Shown here: one piece after another, positions 34,881 to 49,786 of the stretch
How the letters are laid out: each line of letters starts with the position of its first letter
Position numbering within the stretch: the stretch's first letter is position 1
Assembly: GCF_030247195.1 (NCBI RefSeq)
Contig: NC_080671.1
Span: 297,643,586-297,707,585, forward strand
Reading direction: 5' to 3'
Source of the DNA: Topomyia yanbarensis
Lineage: Eukaryota; Arthropoda; Insecta; Diptera; Culicidae
Length of the DNA stretch: 64,000 bases
Notes under the pieces: generated by a model
Seen by the model: only the letters and a program-made list of their open reading frames with translations
Databases searched by the model: none
What the model was told of the DNA's origin: nothing
Program-made: the position numbers and the translations under genes

Positions 34881-36225
34881 TTAAAGAACTAACTTCGCCT
34901 TCGCTTACATGGGTTCAATGTTTGATAGTGTTACTTCTTGGTCAGACGGACTTCGACAAAAACCCCTAGTCCCTGGTCAAGCCACGGGGACCGTCTGGGG
35001 TGGGCTCTCAACGGCCCCTTTTGCACAGGCAAGCTCGAGCGTGAGAGACGGGACTCTCAAGGTCGGCTATAGGGACACCAATCAGAACGACATGAACGCG
35101 ACTCGAATCAATTCAATTTAAATTTTATTATTTACAATGTGTGTGTATTTGTGGCCGGTCGACAATGACTAGATCTATTGCTGGCGATGATTTCCCGACC
35201 TTCGGGGGTTTGGCGAATGAAGATCACGTCGGTATCGTCGATGTTCGACCTGTTGGGTGGATGGGTGTCGACTATTTGAGCATACGGGGCGCTTCGGCGA
35301 ATGAACACGCGCTCGATGCTGCTGGATACTCGACGGATGAACTTGGTAGCGACCGTATGAAGCGTTTCTTGAGCTGGTCATTTGGATGGGTGGGTTTGGT
35401 TTTCCACGTGCGGCGATTACCTTTCCCACACGGGTAGCGGTTGTCTGGACCCGCGTGGTCGTTATGAAAGGTTCTGACCTCGTATTGTTTCCTGGGCTTT
35501 TAAGGCACGGAATTTCCACTCGTGCGGCACTTCTCGAAGGTTTCGTAAAAGAAACCGAATGGGTCCTGTTAAGAGGGAAATTGGCAGATGGTGTAAGGAT
35601 TTCCAACTATTGTGATGAGGTTATGCTACTGGGCACTTGGGTGGAGCTTTTATAGGACATACCTGATTCCGTGTATATGCTTAAAGACCTTCACGTCTTC
35701 TTATAACTAACTGATGATCTCTGAATGTTAGCTTAATGTCTCAACTCACTACTTTTTCAGTTAAACTTTCCTATCTGATCGCTGGGCTGTCTGTTCGTAA
35801 AGTTGAAATGAAATTCTAAACCCAGTAGCCACCTATCCTTAACCAATTCCCTCTCTTTTCTTCTCTTTTCCGAAACTTCTCACATTTTCTTCCTTTTCCG
35901 GTAAACCAGTCATTGCATGTATGTGTTTTGTGTTGTAATCTAAAGCGTATTGTTTAACAAATTTTGTTCTAGGGTTTTTAAATTGACCGTTGGTCGCAAA
36001 TAGTAAAGTGGAGTATTTTAATAATTTTTATCATGTATCACAATAAACATTAAATTGACTACATTTAATCATTTCTTAAAATCCTTAAATTAATTTATTT
36101 ATTCTACACATATAAATCTATACTAATTTTTATCGACTAATTATGATTTTATGGCAGATAGTCGCTCACCTATCAGCACTCATTGATATGCGACAGCAGT
36201 ATGACCTAACCTGCACTCACTCTCT
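34881..36225. other. Unclassified, partly GC-rich segment
   Basis: Contains 34909-35655, richer in GC than its surroundings, with a minus-strand TATAAAAG at 35648-35655 and AATAAAAT at about 35122-35129. That arrangement could be a solo LTR on the minus strand, but no TG...CA ends or target duplication could be fixed. The frames there match nothing I recognise. Confidence 0.3.
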
Positions 36226-36246
36226 TACTCACATCTTAAACTGCAT
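36226..36246. repeat. Left target duplications: outer part of LOA TSD and left R1 TSD
   Basis: TACTCACATCTTAAACTGCA(T) is the first 21 bp of the 47-bp LOA-like target duplication whose intact copy is at 48443-48489. Its last 16 bp (36231-36246) also form the left target duplication of the R1-clade element, repeated at 41412-41427 with one mismatch. Confidence 0.85.
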
Positions 36247-36693
36247 GGCCGGCAAATGCCTGGGCAATGCGCAATACAGACCCGGTGGTTAGCCACAGTG
36301 GTCCTTAGCCTCTTGCCCAGGAACTCCTATCTCTACCTCCCCGCGGAACCGGCTGGGATACGAGTAGCCATAGGAATGTTCGGGTAGCCAACTCGTTGGG
36401 ACTATGGTCGTATGCTGACAGGGAAGGGGGGCCGTGTAGTTGCCGGCATACAATAGCGCTATGGACCACCCGTTCCGGTGATATGGGCCCACCAAACGGG
36501 GTAACCCCAATTCCAAGGCGTGAAGCGATCCGTGCCGAGGGATGAATGATCGGGGGGGGGTGAAAAAGATGCCCGATCGTTAACGGAGCCTGTGGGGTAC
36601 CTGGGCACCCCCCACAGTAAGTGTCTCTTACCACGTTAATGCGGAGCTCTGGCGTGGCGGACCTATTTTCTCGCGCAACTCGTGGGTCTTAAT

Positions 36694-38177
36694 ATGAGTC
36701 TTTGCAATAATAATAATAATAATAAAGTATGCGATAAGGAGGCGGAAGCGTTTACGGCGCTGAACCCCTTTGCCAAAGGGGGTCTGGCGAGGTCTCCCCC
36801 AACAGGGGCTGACAACGGAGCGAAGGTGGCCGCAAATAACGGCACCGAAGGTGAAATGGATGTGGTAGGAGATAATACCACCAGCACGCTTGGCGGACCA
36901 CTACCTGCGATGCAGGAAGTGGTCAAGCAGATGGATAGCATTATTGAATTCACAAGCGGGAGGAGTAACATCAGCAAGGAACTAAAACAGAACCTGCTGG
37001 TGCTTCGTCAGGCTGTTCGAGTCGCAAGACAAGAACAAGTGGCCTACATGAAGAGGTTGACGGAAAGAGAGAAGGCCGATCGCGGTATCCAAACCGAGGC
37101 CTTCTCCTTCCACGGCGGGGCGACGATGGCGCAGGAGGCGATAGATTTCGCCTTATCGGCCACCAAACGCTTAATGGAGGGGGAGACTGCGAAGCGGCCT
37201 AGGCCTAATGTAGGCACGCGCAGCAATGCCAAACGACGGGCAACCAACAAGGCCAAACGTCGCTTGGGAGGTGCGGATCCGGGTGCGAAGGATCCCGCAG
37301 GGCGGCGTCCCGAGAAGGCGACTTCCCAGCCTAAAAAGGCGAAAGCCGCCAATCGGGAGCGCACTGCGGAGCGACCTGGCACCAGCCTGCCGGCACCATC
37401 GGTACAAGATGGCGAATGGCAGGTGGTCAGCAGGGAGCGGAAGTCCAACGCACCTCGACCCGCTAAGAAGAAGGCGAGGGATAGAGGAGAGGCCCTGCTG
37501 GTGAAAACCAACGGGGGCAGCTATGCGGATGTCCTAAAATCGATGCGGGCGGCCGAAAGCCTCTCGAACTTAGGACAGGATGTGCGAAGCGTCAGACGCA
37601 CCAAAGATGGCGAAATGATCTTGGTGCTGAAGCGTGGATCACAATCCAATGGAGCAACGTATAGGAGGTTGGCCCAAGAGGTCTTGGGAAACGGCGCTCA
37701 GGTGAGTGTAAGCAACTGGACGAGATCACAAACGCAGAGGACGTCGTCTCGGCCGTTAAGCAGCAGTGCGGCGTCGAGATCGATCAGAACTCTGTACGTA
37801 TCAGGGAGCGGTTGCTTGGCACGCAGGTAGCCTACTTCAAGTTACCGGCCGCGGAAGCCAAGAAAGTAACCGACAAAGGGAAGTTGAAGATCGGATGGTC
37901 AGTATGCCCAGTTAGCATACTCCAGCCGCCTTCAGTGGACCGATGTTTTAAATGTCTAGAGCCAGGCCACAAGTCATACGACTGTAAGGGCCCAGACAGG
38001 AGCAAGTTGTGTCGTCGCTGCGGCGAGGAGGGACACAAGGCGCTGAAATGCGAGAGGGCACCCAAGTGTCTCATCTGCGCTAGCAAGAAGCAGGGCCGCA
38101 ACCATGTTATGGGCGGACCTGCTTGTCCCTTCGGGGAGGCGGGAAAGAGGAAGCAATGGCAATCGTCACACAGCTGA
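36694..38177 (+). pseudogene. R1-clade ORF1 (gag-like nucleocapsid), one frameshift
   Basis: It starts at ATG 36694; an (AAT)n repeat gives six Asn at the N-terminus. A Ser/Lys/Arg-rich basic middle part (about residues 150-270, AKRRATNKAKRR, PKKAKAANRE) precedes the conserved GGSYADVLKSM and LVLKRGS blocks. A single-base frameshift near 37715 separates this from VAYFKLPAAEA and three zinc knuckles, CFKCLEPGHKSYDC, CRRCGEEGHKALKC and CLICASKK...H...C. The order matches R1-type ORF1, which coats element RNA. The stop at 38175-38177 lies inside the start of ORF2. Confidence 0.9.
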
Positions 38178-41102
38178 ATCTTAACCACTGCGCACCTGCT
38201 CAGCAGTTACTGTGGCAGTCGGTATTGGAGTCGGGGACAGATGTCGCCCTTCTATCCGACCCGTACAACGTCCCTGCCGACAACGGCAACTGGGTGGCGG
38301 ACGGGTCTGGAATGGCGGCAATCTGTGCAACGGGTCGGTTCCCGGTCCAGGAGGTAGTACAGTCCTCTGCGGAGGGTGTCGCGATTGCCAAGATCAATGG
38401 TGTGTTCTATTGTAGCTGCTATGCCCCACCTATGTGGCCAATAGAACAGTTCAACCAGATGATCGATAGGCTCTCGTCTGACATGGTGGGACGAAAGCCG
38501 TTTGTCATAGCGGGTGACTTCAACGCTTGGGCGGTGGAGTGGGGCAGCCGCTACACAAATGGTAGGGGCCAAGCGCTTCTGGAGGCGCTTGCGAAACTCG
38601 ACGCAGTGCTAGTCAATGATGGTTCCGCTAGCACATTCCGTAGGAATGGGGTCGAGTCGTGGATTGACGTAACGTTTGCCAGTCCAAGTTTGGTCCCAGA
38701 CATGGACTGGAGGGTAGACGAAGGCTACACCCATAGTGATCACCTAGCAATACGCTTCAGGATCAACTTTGGTGTGCAGCATTCTAGGGCGGGTAATCCC
38801 TGTCAGGTACGCGGGTGGAAGACCAATCACTTCGACAGCGAAGTTTTCACCGCGGCCCTGGGACTGGAGGCCAACACCGACAGTCTAAGCGGGGATGCGC
38901 TGGTAGCTGTTCTATCACGCGCGTGCGACGCCACCATGCCGAGGAAGACCCTGCCAAGAAATGGCAGACGCTCGGTATATTGGTGGAGTGCTGAGATCGC
39001 AGCCCTACGGTCAGCTTGCCTACAAGCTAGACGTAGGATGCAGCGAGCCCGCACTGAGGAGGGTAGAGTGGAACGACGTGAAGTGTTTCGCGCTGCGAAA
39101 TCGGCCCTTAACAAGGCCATCAAGCGCAGCAAGAGAGCGTGTTTTGACAAATTGTGCGAGGAGGCCAACGTGAATCCGTGGGGCGATGCCTACAGGATCG
39201 TGATGGCAAAGACCAAAGGGGGCTCCTCACCTCCTGAACGGTCGCCAGAACGGTTGGCGAGAATTATCGAAGTACTCTTCCCGTCCCGAACCATAAGTCC
39301 CTGGCTCCCAGCGCCGCAAGGCACGGCGGGTACGGACGACATGGTGGCCCCGGTGACGAACGAAGAGCTACTTGCAGTTGCTAATTCTCTAGCGGTGAAT
39401 AAAGCTCCAGGGCCTGATGGAGTTCCAAACAGCAATCATTGCGAACCCGAACATGTTCAGGTTGGCTATGCAGAGATGCCTTGACGAGTGCCGTTTTCCG
39501 GATAGATGGAAAAGGCAGAAGCTGGTACTGTTGCCGAAGGCCGGGAAGCCGCCTGGCGACCCATCGGCGTACAGACCAATCTGTCTGGTTGACACGACGG
39601 GCAAATTGCTTGAGAGGATTATCCTCAACAGGCTAACTCCATACGCAGAAGGTATGGAGGGCCTGTCAAGTAATCAGTTCGGTTTTCGAAAGGGAAAGTC
39701 CACGGTGGACGCTATCAACTCAGTGGTAAGGACTGCCGAGATAGCGATCCAACGGAAGAGACGGGGCATTCGATATTGCGCGTTAGTGACACTTGACGTG
39801 AAGAACGCATTCAACAGCGCAAGCTGAGATGCCATCGCGCTCTCGTTACACCGGCTTGGCCTGCCGGTGGGCCTGTACCGGATCTTGGAAAGCTACTTCC
39901 AGAACCGTGTACTATTATACGAGACCGATGCCGGTCAGCAAAGTGTTCTTATTACCGCAGGAGTTCCGCAAGGTTCAATCCTGGGCCCGGTACTATGGAA
40001 CCTTATGTATGACGGGGTTCTGAGACTAAAGTTCCCTCCGGGTGTGAAAATAGTCGGTTTCGCCGATGATGTCACCCTGGCGGTCTATGGGGAGTCAATC
40101 TCAGAGGTAGAACTAACGGCGACACACGCGATAAGCATAGTGGCGGAATGGATGAGCGCGAGAGGCCTAGAACTCGCCCATCACAAGACGGAGGTGGTTG
40201 TTGTCAATAACCGCAAGTCGGCACAACAAGCAGTTATCCAAGCGGGAGAAGTTGAGATAACTTCTAAGCGGAGTCTGAAGATTCTTGGGGCCATCATAGA
40301 CGACAAGCTGACCTTCGGCAGTCATGTCGACTATGCGTGCAAGAAGGCTTCGGTGGCTGTTGCGGCATTATCGAGGATGATGTCCAACAGCTCCAAGGTG
40401 TGCGCCAGTAGACGCAGGCTACTGGCCGGTGTCGCCGTATCTATTCTTAGGTACGGTGGACCGTCCTGGGCGAGGGCACTGGGAGTAACCAGTTACCGTC
40501 GCAAATTGGAGAGCACCTATCGCTTGATGTGTCTCAGAGTGATATCTGCCTACCGCACGGTATCACATGATGCATCCTGCGTGATAGCGGGTATGATGCC
40601 AGTCGGGCTGGTCATCCGGGAAGACGAAGATTGTTTCGAATTGCGTGGCAATAGGGGAGTCCGTGAGCGTGCCAGGGTGACCTCGGTCGCCAGATGGCAA
40701 CGCGAATGGGACAACTCGTCGAGAGGTAGGTGGACCCACCGGCTGATACCCAACATATCTAGCTGGGTGGGAAGACCCCATGGGGAAGTTCACTTCCATC
40801 TGACACAATTCCTGTCAGGCCATGGCTGTTTCCGACAGTACCTCCACAGGTTTGGGCACGCTGAGGCCCCAGTCTGCCCAGGTGTCGACGAAACTGCGGA
40901 GCACGTACTATTCGTATGTCCCCGCTTCGACGTCGAAAGAGGCGCTATGCTAGGCGTCTGCGGCTTGGACACAACCCCTGATACCCTTGTACAGGGAATG
41001 TGCCAAGCGGTAGAGAAGTGGAACGCAGTTTCGACTGCCACCACTCAGATTGCCTGCCGGCTGCAGAGAGCATGGAGCGCCGAGCAGCAGGCGAGAAGTT
41101 AG
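38155..41102 (+). pseudogene. R1-clade ORF2 (endonuclease and RT), two lesions
   Basis: It starts MAIVTQLNLNHC at 38155, overlapping ORF1 by 23 nt. The APE-type endonuclease shows LLSDPYN, CSCYAPP, VIAGDFNAWAVEWGS, WIDVTFAS and YTHSDHLAI. RT shows KAPGPDGVPN, then a frameshift near 39430, RPICLVD, NQFGFRKGKST, LDVKNAFNSAS followed by a TGA at 39825 where Trp is usual, then GVPQGSILGPVLWN and VGFADDVTLAV, so catalytic aspartates are intact. The C-terminus has the R1-type Cys-His motif CPGVDETAEHVLFVC. There is no RNase H, as expected for R1. Two point-like lesions stop translation. Confidence 0.93.
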
Positions 41103-41427
41103 AGTGAGTGAATTGGCGGATGATAGACGAAGGTATGGTCTACCCATGCTAAGATGGGAGCGAGTGTGCGAGAATGTAAGGCACGAGTGAGAGCGTACGC
41201 TAAGTACGGCCATCCCCCCTGAAGTAATGCCGAAAGGTAGTTCCTGGGGATGGATGGCGGAGCCCAATGGAGTTTAGTCGGTATTAATGGCTGGTCACCA
41301 TTCGAGTCCGACACGCCCCCAGTGCACCCCGTGCGGTAGATTGGACCCTACCAATAGCACGTGTACTGGGTTAGGACATAAAGGTCTTCTCCATTGTTAA
41401 AAAAAAAAAAAACATCTCAAACTGCAT

Positions 41428-41452
41428 AGGGTAAAGTACCCAAACGGTAACA
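41428..41452. repeat. Inner part of the left LOA target duplication
   Basis: AGGGTAAAGTACCCAAACGG then TAACA continues the target duplication begun at 36226-36246; together they equal 48443-48489 apart from small differences. The R1 element interrupts it. Confidence 0.85.
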
Positions 41453-42866
41453 CCCGGGCCCCGTGGTGGTGGAGGAACGCTACGTGGGAAGCTGAGCTAC
41501 AAGCAACCGGGCGGATCATAGGTGGTGGATAATGCTTAATCGCGATAGCAACTAGTTGTGATTCGCGACCCGAACCAGCAGCGGGGGCTGACTGCGGGTG
41601 TGGTAGGACGAGGTAGTGGGCCCTATACGTTCTAGACCTAAATACCACATGCCCTAAAGCAGCCCCGACAAGGCGAGCCAGCGCCGCCTTTAAATAAGCG
41701 CTTAGCCCAAATCCCTCTCCTCCCGTTATCCTTCCTTCCTTCTGCGGCTGTTCACCCATCTAAATATGGAAGCTGTTCTTCAATGTCAGCTTCTTTCACC
41801 GAACAGCCTAGATAAGCCGTGTAGTGCCGGTAGTGATTGTTTCAACCGGCTAAGAATTACACTGCGGACTACCTGTTTCAGTGGTAAAAATCTACCAAAC
41901 AGGGAACCCCAATTCCATAGTGTCATGCGACCCGTGCTATGGGTAAAATTGTTGAGGGGGTTTAAAACATTCTCAATGGCGAACGGAGCCTGGGAAGAGT
42001 TGGGCGAACTCCCCAGTATGCTGCATTACGCAGCGGAACGTTCACTATACACACTGATTTTTTTCACCGATGATCCGCTTAATTTTGCCGAATTTTTGTT
42101 GGCTGGGGGTTTGCTGAGACTCTCGGCTGATGGTAGTTCGGTGAAGTTTTGTTGAGTTTCGATTATCAAATTTCGATGTGTACAGATGAACCTGCCCAGA
42201 GGCCGTGTGGTATCCGGCCTTGAATTGAGCCACTGGAGTCCTTCTCCCATGTCGTAGGAGGCGACTGAAAGTAGGAGACCCTAAGTCAAGGTGTAGTTCC
42301 GTGCCGAGGACTTAATGACTGGAGGGTCTAAAATATGCCAGTCGCGCACGGAGCATTTTGGGTTTTGCCCTTACTATGTTATGCGAATCTCTGACACAGT
42401 GGACCCTTTTTTTCGCAAATCATGGGAATCAAATGATCATGTCCCATTTAAACCTGATATGGCTCGTTAAATGCGTTAACATCCCAACTCGCTTGGTGTC
42501 CTCTAGTTGTTGTGCAATTCATGTTGGAGATGAAATGTACAGTTCTCTAATAGACAATGGTTAGAATAGCACAAATCAATCTCCAACATAAACGTACAGC
42601 AACTATGAATTTATCTCGACTCATGCAGGAACGTAAAGCTTCCATAGCATTGGTTCAAGAACCGTATTTCCATAAAGGAAACTTCTATTTTGGAAAGTTA
42701 CTTAACACTGCCTTCATTGCTTACAACAAGACAGGCATGACTAACCCACGTGAAATGCCTCGTACTTGCAGTCTTGCAAATAAGGCTATTGACGCGTGTC
42801 TCATATCGCAGCTCACAACTCGCGATATCTGTGTTGTCACAGTTACACTGACTGTCGGAAACGTAG

Positions 42867-42870
<4 letters not shown>

Positions 42871-42898
<28 letters not shown>
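42871..42898. repeat. (TA)14, left part of a split microsatellite
   Basis: This is the part of the LOA (TA)n tract left of the MITE. It continues at 44523. Confidence 0.95.
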
Positions 42899-44899
<2,001 letters not shown>

Positions 44900-47800
44900 A
44901 TATTGTTCAGCATACCTAACGCATAACGAATCATCTCCTTCTGATGATTTCAAAAGCGTTGTATCATATTGTAGCAGAAATGGGCTTCCGCTCATTATCG
45001 GCAGTGATGCGAATGCTCATCACATCATTTGGGGCAGCTCAGACATCAATCTGAGAGGCTCTGAACTGATGGAGTACATAAGTAGTACAGATCTCCATAT
45101 TCTGAATGTGGGAAACCGACCAACTTTTGCGAGGTCTGGGAGGGAGGAGGTGTTAGACATAACACTTTGCTCTGATAGAATTTTGCATGAACTGGGAAAT
45201 TGGCAGGTTCCAAATGAAACTGAACCGTCTCTATCCGATCATAAATATATATTTTTCGATCATTTTGATGTCACCTTCAATGTGGTGACATATCGTAATT
45301 CTAAATCTACAAACTGGGGCCTCTTTTTGGAAAACTTGGCGACTAAATTTCATGGATATTTTCCAACAATTAGTCAACTAGACGACTTAGATGAAGTCGT
45401 GGATACGACAGACTCATTCATATTAGCATCCTACGAAGAAGCTTGTCCACTTCGTACTGTTAAATCGACTAGGGGAACCCTTGGTGGAGGGCTGAACTTG
45501 GAAGAATGAAGAAAGTTATGCGAAGAGCGTGGAACCGGCGTCAGCGTGATGACTCCAGGGCTTTCAGGTCAGCTCGTAGTGCATATAAGAAATGTCTTAG
45601 ATCTGCAGAACGGTCTGGCTGGCAAAGCCTATGCACTAATGTCTCTAGTCTGAACGAGGCTAGCAGATTAAATAAAATTCTCTCCAAATCGAATGATTTT
45701 CAGATGAACTCCTTAAAAACCAGAGATGGTGTTTATGTGACGGACGAAAAAGATGTTCTTAATTGTCTCTTCGACACACACTTTCCAGGTTGTATCGATC
45801 CGGAGTTGAACAATGTTCACAGATCTCATTCTGGTGATTCGGACTCGTGGGCGTTAGCACGCACATTGATTTCCACTGAATCGGTCAAGTGGGCAGTTGA
45901 CAGCTTTGCTCCATACAAATGACCCGGAAAAGATGGAATACTTCCCGTGCTACTGCAAAAGGGATTTGATATTCTTAAACATGTCTTGTAAAAGATTTTG
46001 CTTTCCAGTCTTGCTACCGGGTATATCCCGAAAGCATGGCGAGAAATAACTGTTAGATTTATTCCCAAAAGGGGGCGCTCAAGCTATGAAAAAGCGAAGA
46101 GTTTTAGGCCTATCAGCTTAAGTTCTTTTCTTCTGAAAGCTTTGGAACGGATAATCGATCATTACATCAGGAACGTTAGTTTAGTTGAATATCCACTGCG
46201 CAAAATGCAACATGCATATCAGTGTGGGAAATCCACGATCACTCTGCTTCACGATGTTGTTTACAACATTGAGAAAGCCTTCTCGCTCAAGCAATCTAGC
46301 TTGGGTGTATTCCTATATATTGAGGGTGCTTTTGACAATGTGTCCATCCAGTCTATTCTGGAAGCGACGCGCGGTCATGGGATACCTGCATGTATCTCAG
46401 GTTGGATAAACGCAATGCTTAGTAACCGCATACGTCACTGCGTCACTGCGACAGGCTGAGATACGGAAGTTGAGTATTTGCGGTTGTCCTCAGGGCGGCG
46501 TTCTGTCACCTTTGTTATGGAACTTAGTAGCTGACGGCTTGTTGAAGAAACTAAATGAGCTTGGATTTCCAACCTACGGGTTTGCTGACGATTACCAAAT
46601 ACTACTTACTGGATTTTGCATCGGAACAATCTTTGACTTAATGCAACAGGCATTAAGAGCTGTCGAACAGTGGTGTCGACAAGTTAAACTATCAGTTAAC
46701 CCAAGCAAAACTTCAATGGTTCTTTTCACGAAGAAGCGAATAACAACCAGGGTTCGTCCCTTGCAGTTCTTTGATTCTGAGCTACTGTGTTCAGATCAAG
46801 TCAAATACGTTGGAGTCATATTGGATTCCAAACTGAATTGGTCTGCTCACATTGAGTTCAGAGTCAAGAAAGCGTTCATGGCCTTCCAGTGGCCAGTGCA
46901 GACGAACTTTTGGAAAGACCTGGGGTCTCAAACCTAAATACATCTATTGGATTTACACGACAATTGTACGTCCAATACTGTCATACGGATGCCTTGTGTG
47001 GTGGCAGAGGGGAGAGGTGGTGACAGTCCAGTCAAAGCTAAACCATCTGCAAAGAATGGCGCTCATGGCGTTGACTGGTGCTTTCACCACGACTCCGACT
47101 GCTGTTGTTGAGGCACTTCTAAATATCAAACCATTACACATACACTTAAAACAAGAAGCACTATCATGTGCATACAGACTGCAGATTACTGGGCTTTGGA
47201 ACAGTAATCATGTTGATCTTGCTACCAGTCATACACGATTGTGGTCACAAATGGTTACATGGGGTGAAGATATTCTTGCTCCCAGCGATATTGCACTCAC
47301 TTGTAGTTTTCCTTACAGGACATTCCATGTGAAGATTCCCTCTCGAGAGGAGTGGTTGTCTGGCTTTATGGAAAGACAACAACAAACGCAAGTGGTTTGT
47401 TACACTGACGGTTCTCTGATGGAGGGACGTGTTGGTGCTGGTGTCTACTGTCATGAAATGAGATTGGAACAATCTCACTCACTAGGTAGATACTGTACTG
47501 TATTCCAAGCAAAAATCTTTGCGATTATGTGCGGGGTGCAATCGGCCCTTCAACTGAGTTTATCCGGCAGAGTTATAAACTTCTGCTCCGATAGTCAGGC
47601 TGCAATCAAGGCCCTTAGCTCAGACAAATCCCGGTCCAAGCTAGTGATCGCGTGCCGAATCCAAATCGAAGAACTAAGCATTGTCAATACTATCTACCTT
47701 TTCTGGGTGCCCGGACATTGCGGTATTACTGGAAATGAATGGGCTGACGAATTGGCCAGGGCAGGTTCAGCGATTGACTTCGTTGGTCCTGAGCCCGCGT

Positions 47801-48442
47801 TGCCAATTTCGACAAGTTGGATAAGGGAAAAAATACGGTCCTGGGCTTCGTCCGAGCACCGCAATTATTGGAGAAATCTACAAACGTGTCGCCAAACAAA
47901 GGCGTTTCTAGAACAACCATCCCCAGTGGTTTCGAAAAATCTCTTACATTTTTCGAAGCTCCACTGCGGCATGCTGACCAGGGCTTTAACCGGCCACTGC
48001 AAACTCAATTATCACATGGCAACTATTCAGCGCGCTGAGTCTTTTTCATGTGATCTTTGTGAATCCGATTACGGAACCTCATATCATCTGATATGCAACT
48101 GTCCAGCGGTAGCGCAATTGCGATTTCGAGTCTTCAGCCGTCCTTATATAGACGAAACCATGTTTGGTCGACTGAAACTCAGAGACATACTAAAGATTCT
48201 TATCCAATGTGGTAAAGAGCTTTAGGCTTATTCGCAGGCAAGTTGAACTACTTGTGAGTTTAACTTACCTGTTGTTTATTTTTGTTTTGTGCTGTTATTT
48301 TTCCCACCCTTCCAATTCTACTTCCCCACACCTCCTTGTCCTTTCCTTCCGCTCAGGAAATGATGAAAACACACGGCAAGGCACAAATCCCCGACTATGT
48401 ACGGAGAACGTGCCATTTGAGCCAATATATTCTGATTCCTGA

Positions 48443-48489
48443 TACTCACATATCAAAGCTGCATAGGGTAAAGTACCCAAACGGTAACA
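48443..48489. repeat. Right target-site duplication of the plus LOA element (47 bp)
   Basis: It starts TACTCACATATCAAAGCTGC and ends GGTAACA. This is the undivided copy of the sequence that is split left of the R1 and LOA elements. Confidence 0.85.
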
Positions 48490-48555
48490 ATAGGTACAAA
48501 GCGAACTTCATATTGTCCTCCCAAGAACGGCTCCGCAGCGGTATAAAAACTGAAG

Positions 48556-48930
48556 CTATCCGACCTCCATAACTTGATGAGTTTTGCAAATTGACGGAAG
48601 AAACTGGAGTTGCTTATTAGGAATTATTTGAGATAGAATGTTCTGAATGTCTTCAATTTTTGTTTTCATGAGCGCTATATCCTTCTCCATGCATGATGAT
48701 GGAAGTTTCAGTTCCGGTGAAACAAACAGTGAAACAGTTAAAGATTCATTGAAAGACTCCAAGCAATCATCACACAACCAAATTATATTTTTGGTAAGAG
48801 CATCGAGTTTTGCCTCATTCAGTCCAACGCATTTGGAATGGAATCGATCACTGCAGCTTCCTCCACACATAGTAAACAAGTCCGCTTTTCAGTCGATCGC
48901 CGTATAGCATTTTTTGCATTCCATTCTCCA
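48556..48930 (-). pseudogene. CR1-type ORF1 fragment with PHD-like finger
   Basis: From about 48927 the minus frame reads MECKKCYTAID, a stop in place of one codon, then ADLFTMCGGSCSDRFHSKC, VGLNEAKLDAL, IIWLCDDCLESF, and a heptad-like KDIALMKTKIEDIQNIL stretch. The C-X2-C...C-X3-C...H-X2-C...C-X2-C spacing is that of a PHD finger followed by a coiled coil, as in ORF1 of mosquito CR1-type elements. The remainder of ORF1 and all of ORF2 are absent. A chromatin PHD protein is less likely, given the in-frame stop and the lack of any gene context. Confidence 0.65.
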
Positions 48931-49493
48931 CTGCTAAGGATAATAACGATTGGAAGCTAATAGCAAGAGAACAATGGCTCCTCGGCAGTTGTAAACTGTT
49001 GGAGAATTTTCGCACAAAACACTACTTTTTTAATACTTATTTTATCACCGCCAATTCACCACAAAGTTTAGACGTTTTAAATTAACACTTTAGCCTACGG
49101 ATAAGGCGTACTTGTCGTATAACATTCGATACAAACGGAGAGCAGAAAGTACAACAGCCGACGCGGGAGATACAAAATTGCAAGCATGAAAGAATTTAAC
49201 AAACCGTAATTCACGAAATGACGAAATATAACCGTGCTCCGTTTAATTTTAAATGAAACATATACATTACATACGCAATGACATAAAATTTCACTTACTG
49301 CCATTCAGAACAAACGCTCTATATGGAGTAAAATTACGTGATTTACGAAATGCAACGTCATGTAAAATTAAAATCAAGCTTAAAAGTAAGTTATTTTTTA
49401 TGCTCGTATATGTCAGGGTCAGGAGACATAAATTTACACGATTTTTTGTAGCTGTGTGGCCAATGTCAAAGCGATTTTGGGGTGTCATTAGTG
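48931..49493. other. Intergenic sequence, nothing recognised
   Basis: May include the 5' leader of the CR1 relic on the minus strand. Short frames only. Confidence 0.4.
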
Positions 49494-49501
49494 ATCTAGA
49501 C

Positions 49502-49736
49502 CAATGATTCTCAACCTGGGGTCCGCGGACCCCTAGGAGGCCGTGAAGTCGTTCCTGGGGGTCTACGAAGAAAACTATATATTCCGAGTGAATATTGAAA
49601 TTTCAAGTCTTACTTCCTAACAAACTGAAAATATCATATTGATAGCATACAAAATCGATGTATATCCGTGGAGGTCCGCAGTAACCCAGGGTGATTTCTA
49701 AGGGGTCCGTTGTATGAAAAGGGCTGAGAACCGCTG
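49502..49736. mobile_element. Short hAT-type MITE, 235 bp
   Basis: The ends CAATGATTCTCAACC and GGCTGAGAACCGCTG are flanked by a perfect 8-bp duplication ATCTAGAC (49494-49501, 49737-49744). The interior has GGGGTCCGCGGACCCCTAGG, typical of this hAT group. It is related to 509-721. Confidence 0.9.
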
Positions 49737-49786
49737 ATCTAGACTGTTATAGAGGTTTCAGTTTATAAGTGTGGTCGCACTCTTAA

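Larger units (their letters stand above)
36247..41411 (+). mobile_element. R1-clade non-LTR retrotransposon, nearly complete
   Basis: A 5.17-kb element with a GC-rich 450-bp 5' leader, ORF1, ORF2, a 300-bp 3' UTR and a poly-A tail of about 14 (41399-41412). It is flanked by a 16-bp duplication, ACATCTYAAACTGCAT. It is not in 28S rDNA. Base composition (GC-rich, codon-like) differs sharply from the AT-rich neighbours. Three small lesions are visible (frameshift near 37715, frameshift near 39430, stop at 39825), so insertion was recent. Confidence 0.92.

Noticed and set aside
35141..35606. Overlapping frames of 98 and 143 codons as a host gene
   Set aside because: Open in both directions with no family resemblance. 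It may be an LTR, but ends and target duplication could not be found.
37044..37511. 155-codon minus-strand frame over the R1 ORF1
   Set aside because: Antisense shadow of the GC-rich ORF1. Same for the frames at 38252-38572, 38827-39168 and 40790-41267.
42358..42564. 68-codon frame upstream of LOA ORF2 (and 69 codons at 6791-7000) as a separate ORF1 gene
   Set aside because: Conserved in both copies but without an ATG at its start and with no recognisable domain. Kept only as a hint of an ORF1 C-terminus.
48556..48879. Host PHD-finger gene
   Set aside because: In-frame stop near the start, no further domains, and the PHD plus coiled-coil layout fits a CR1-type ORF1.
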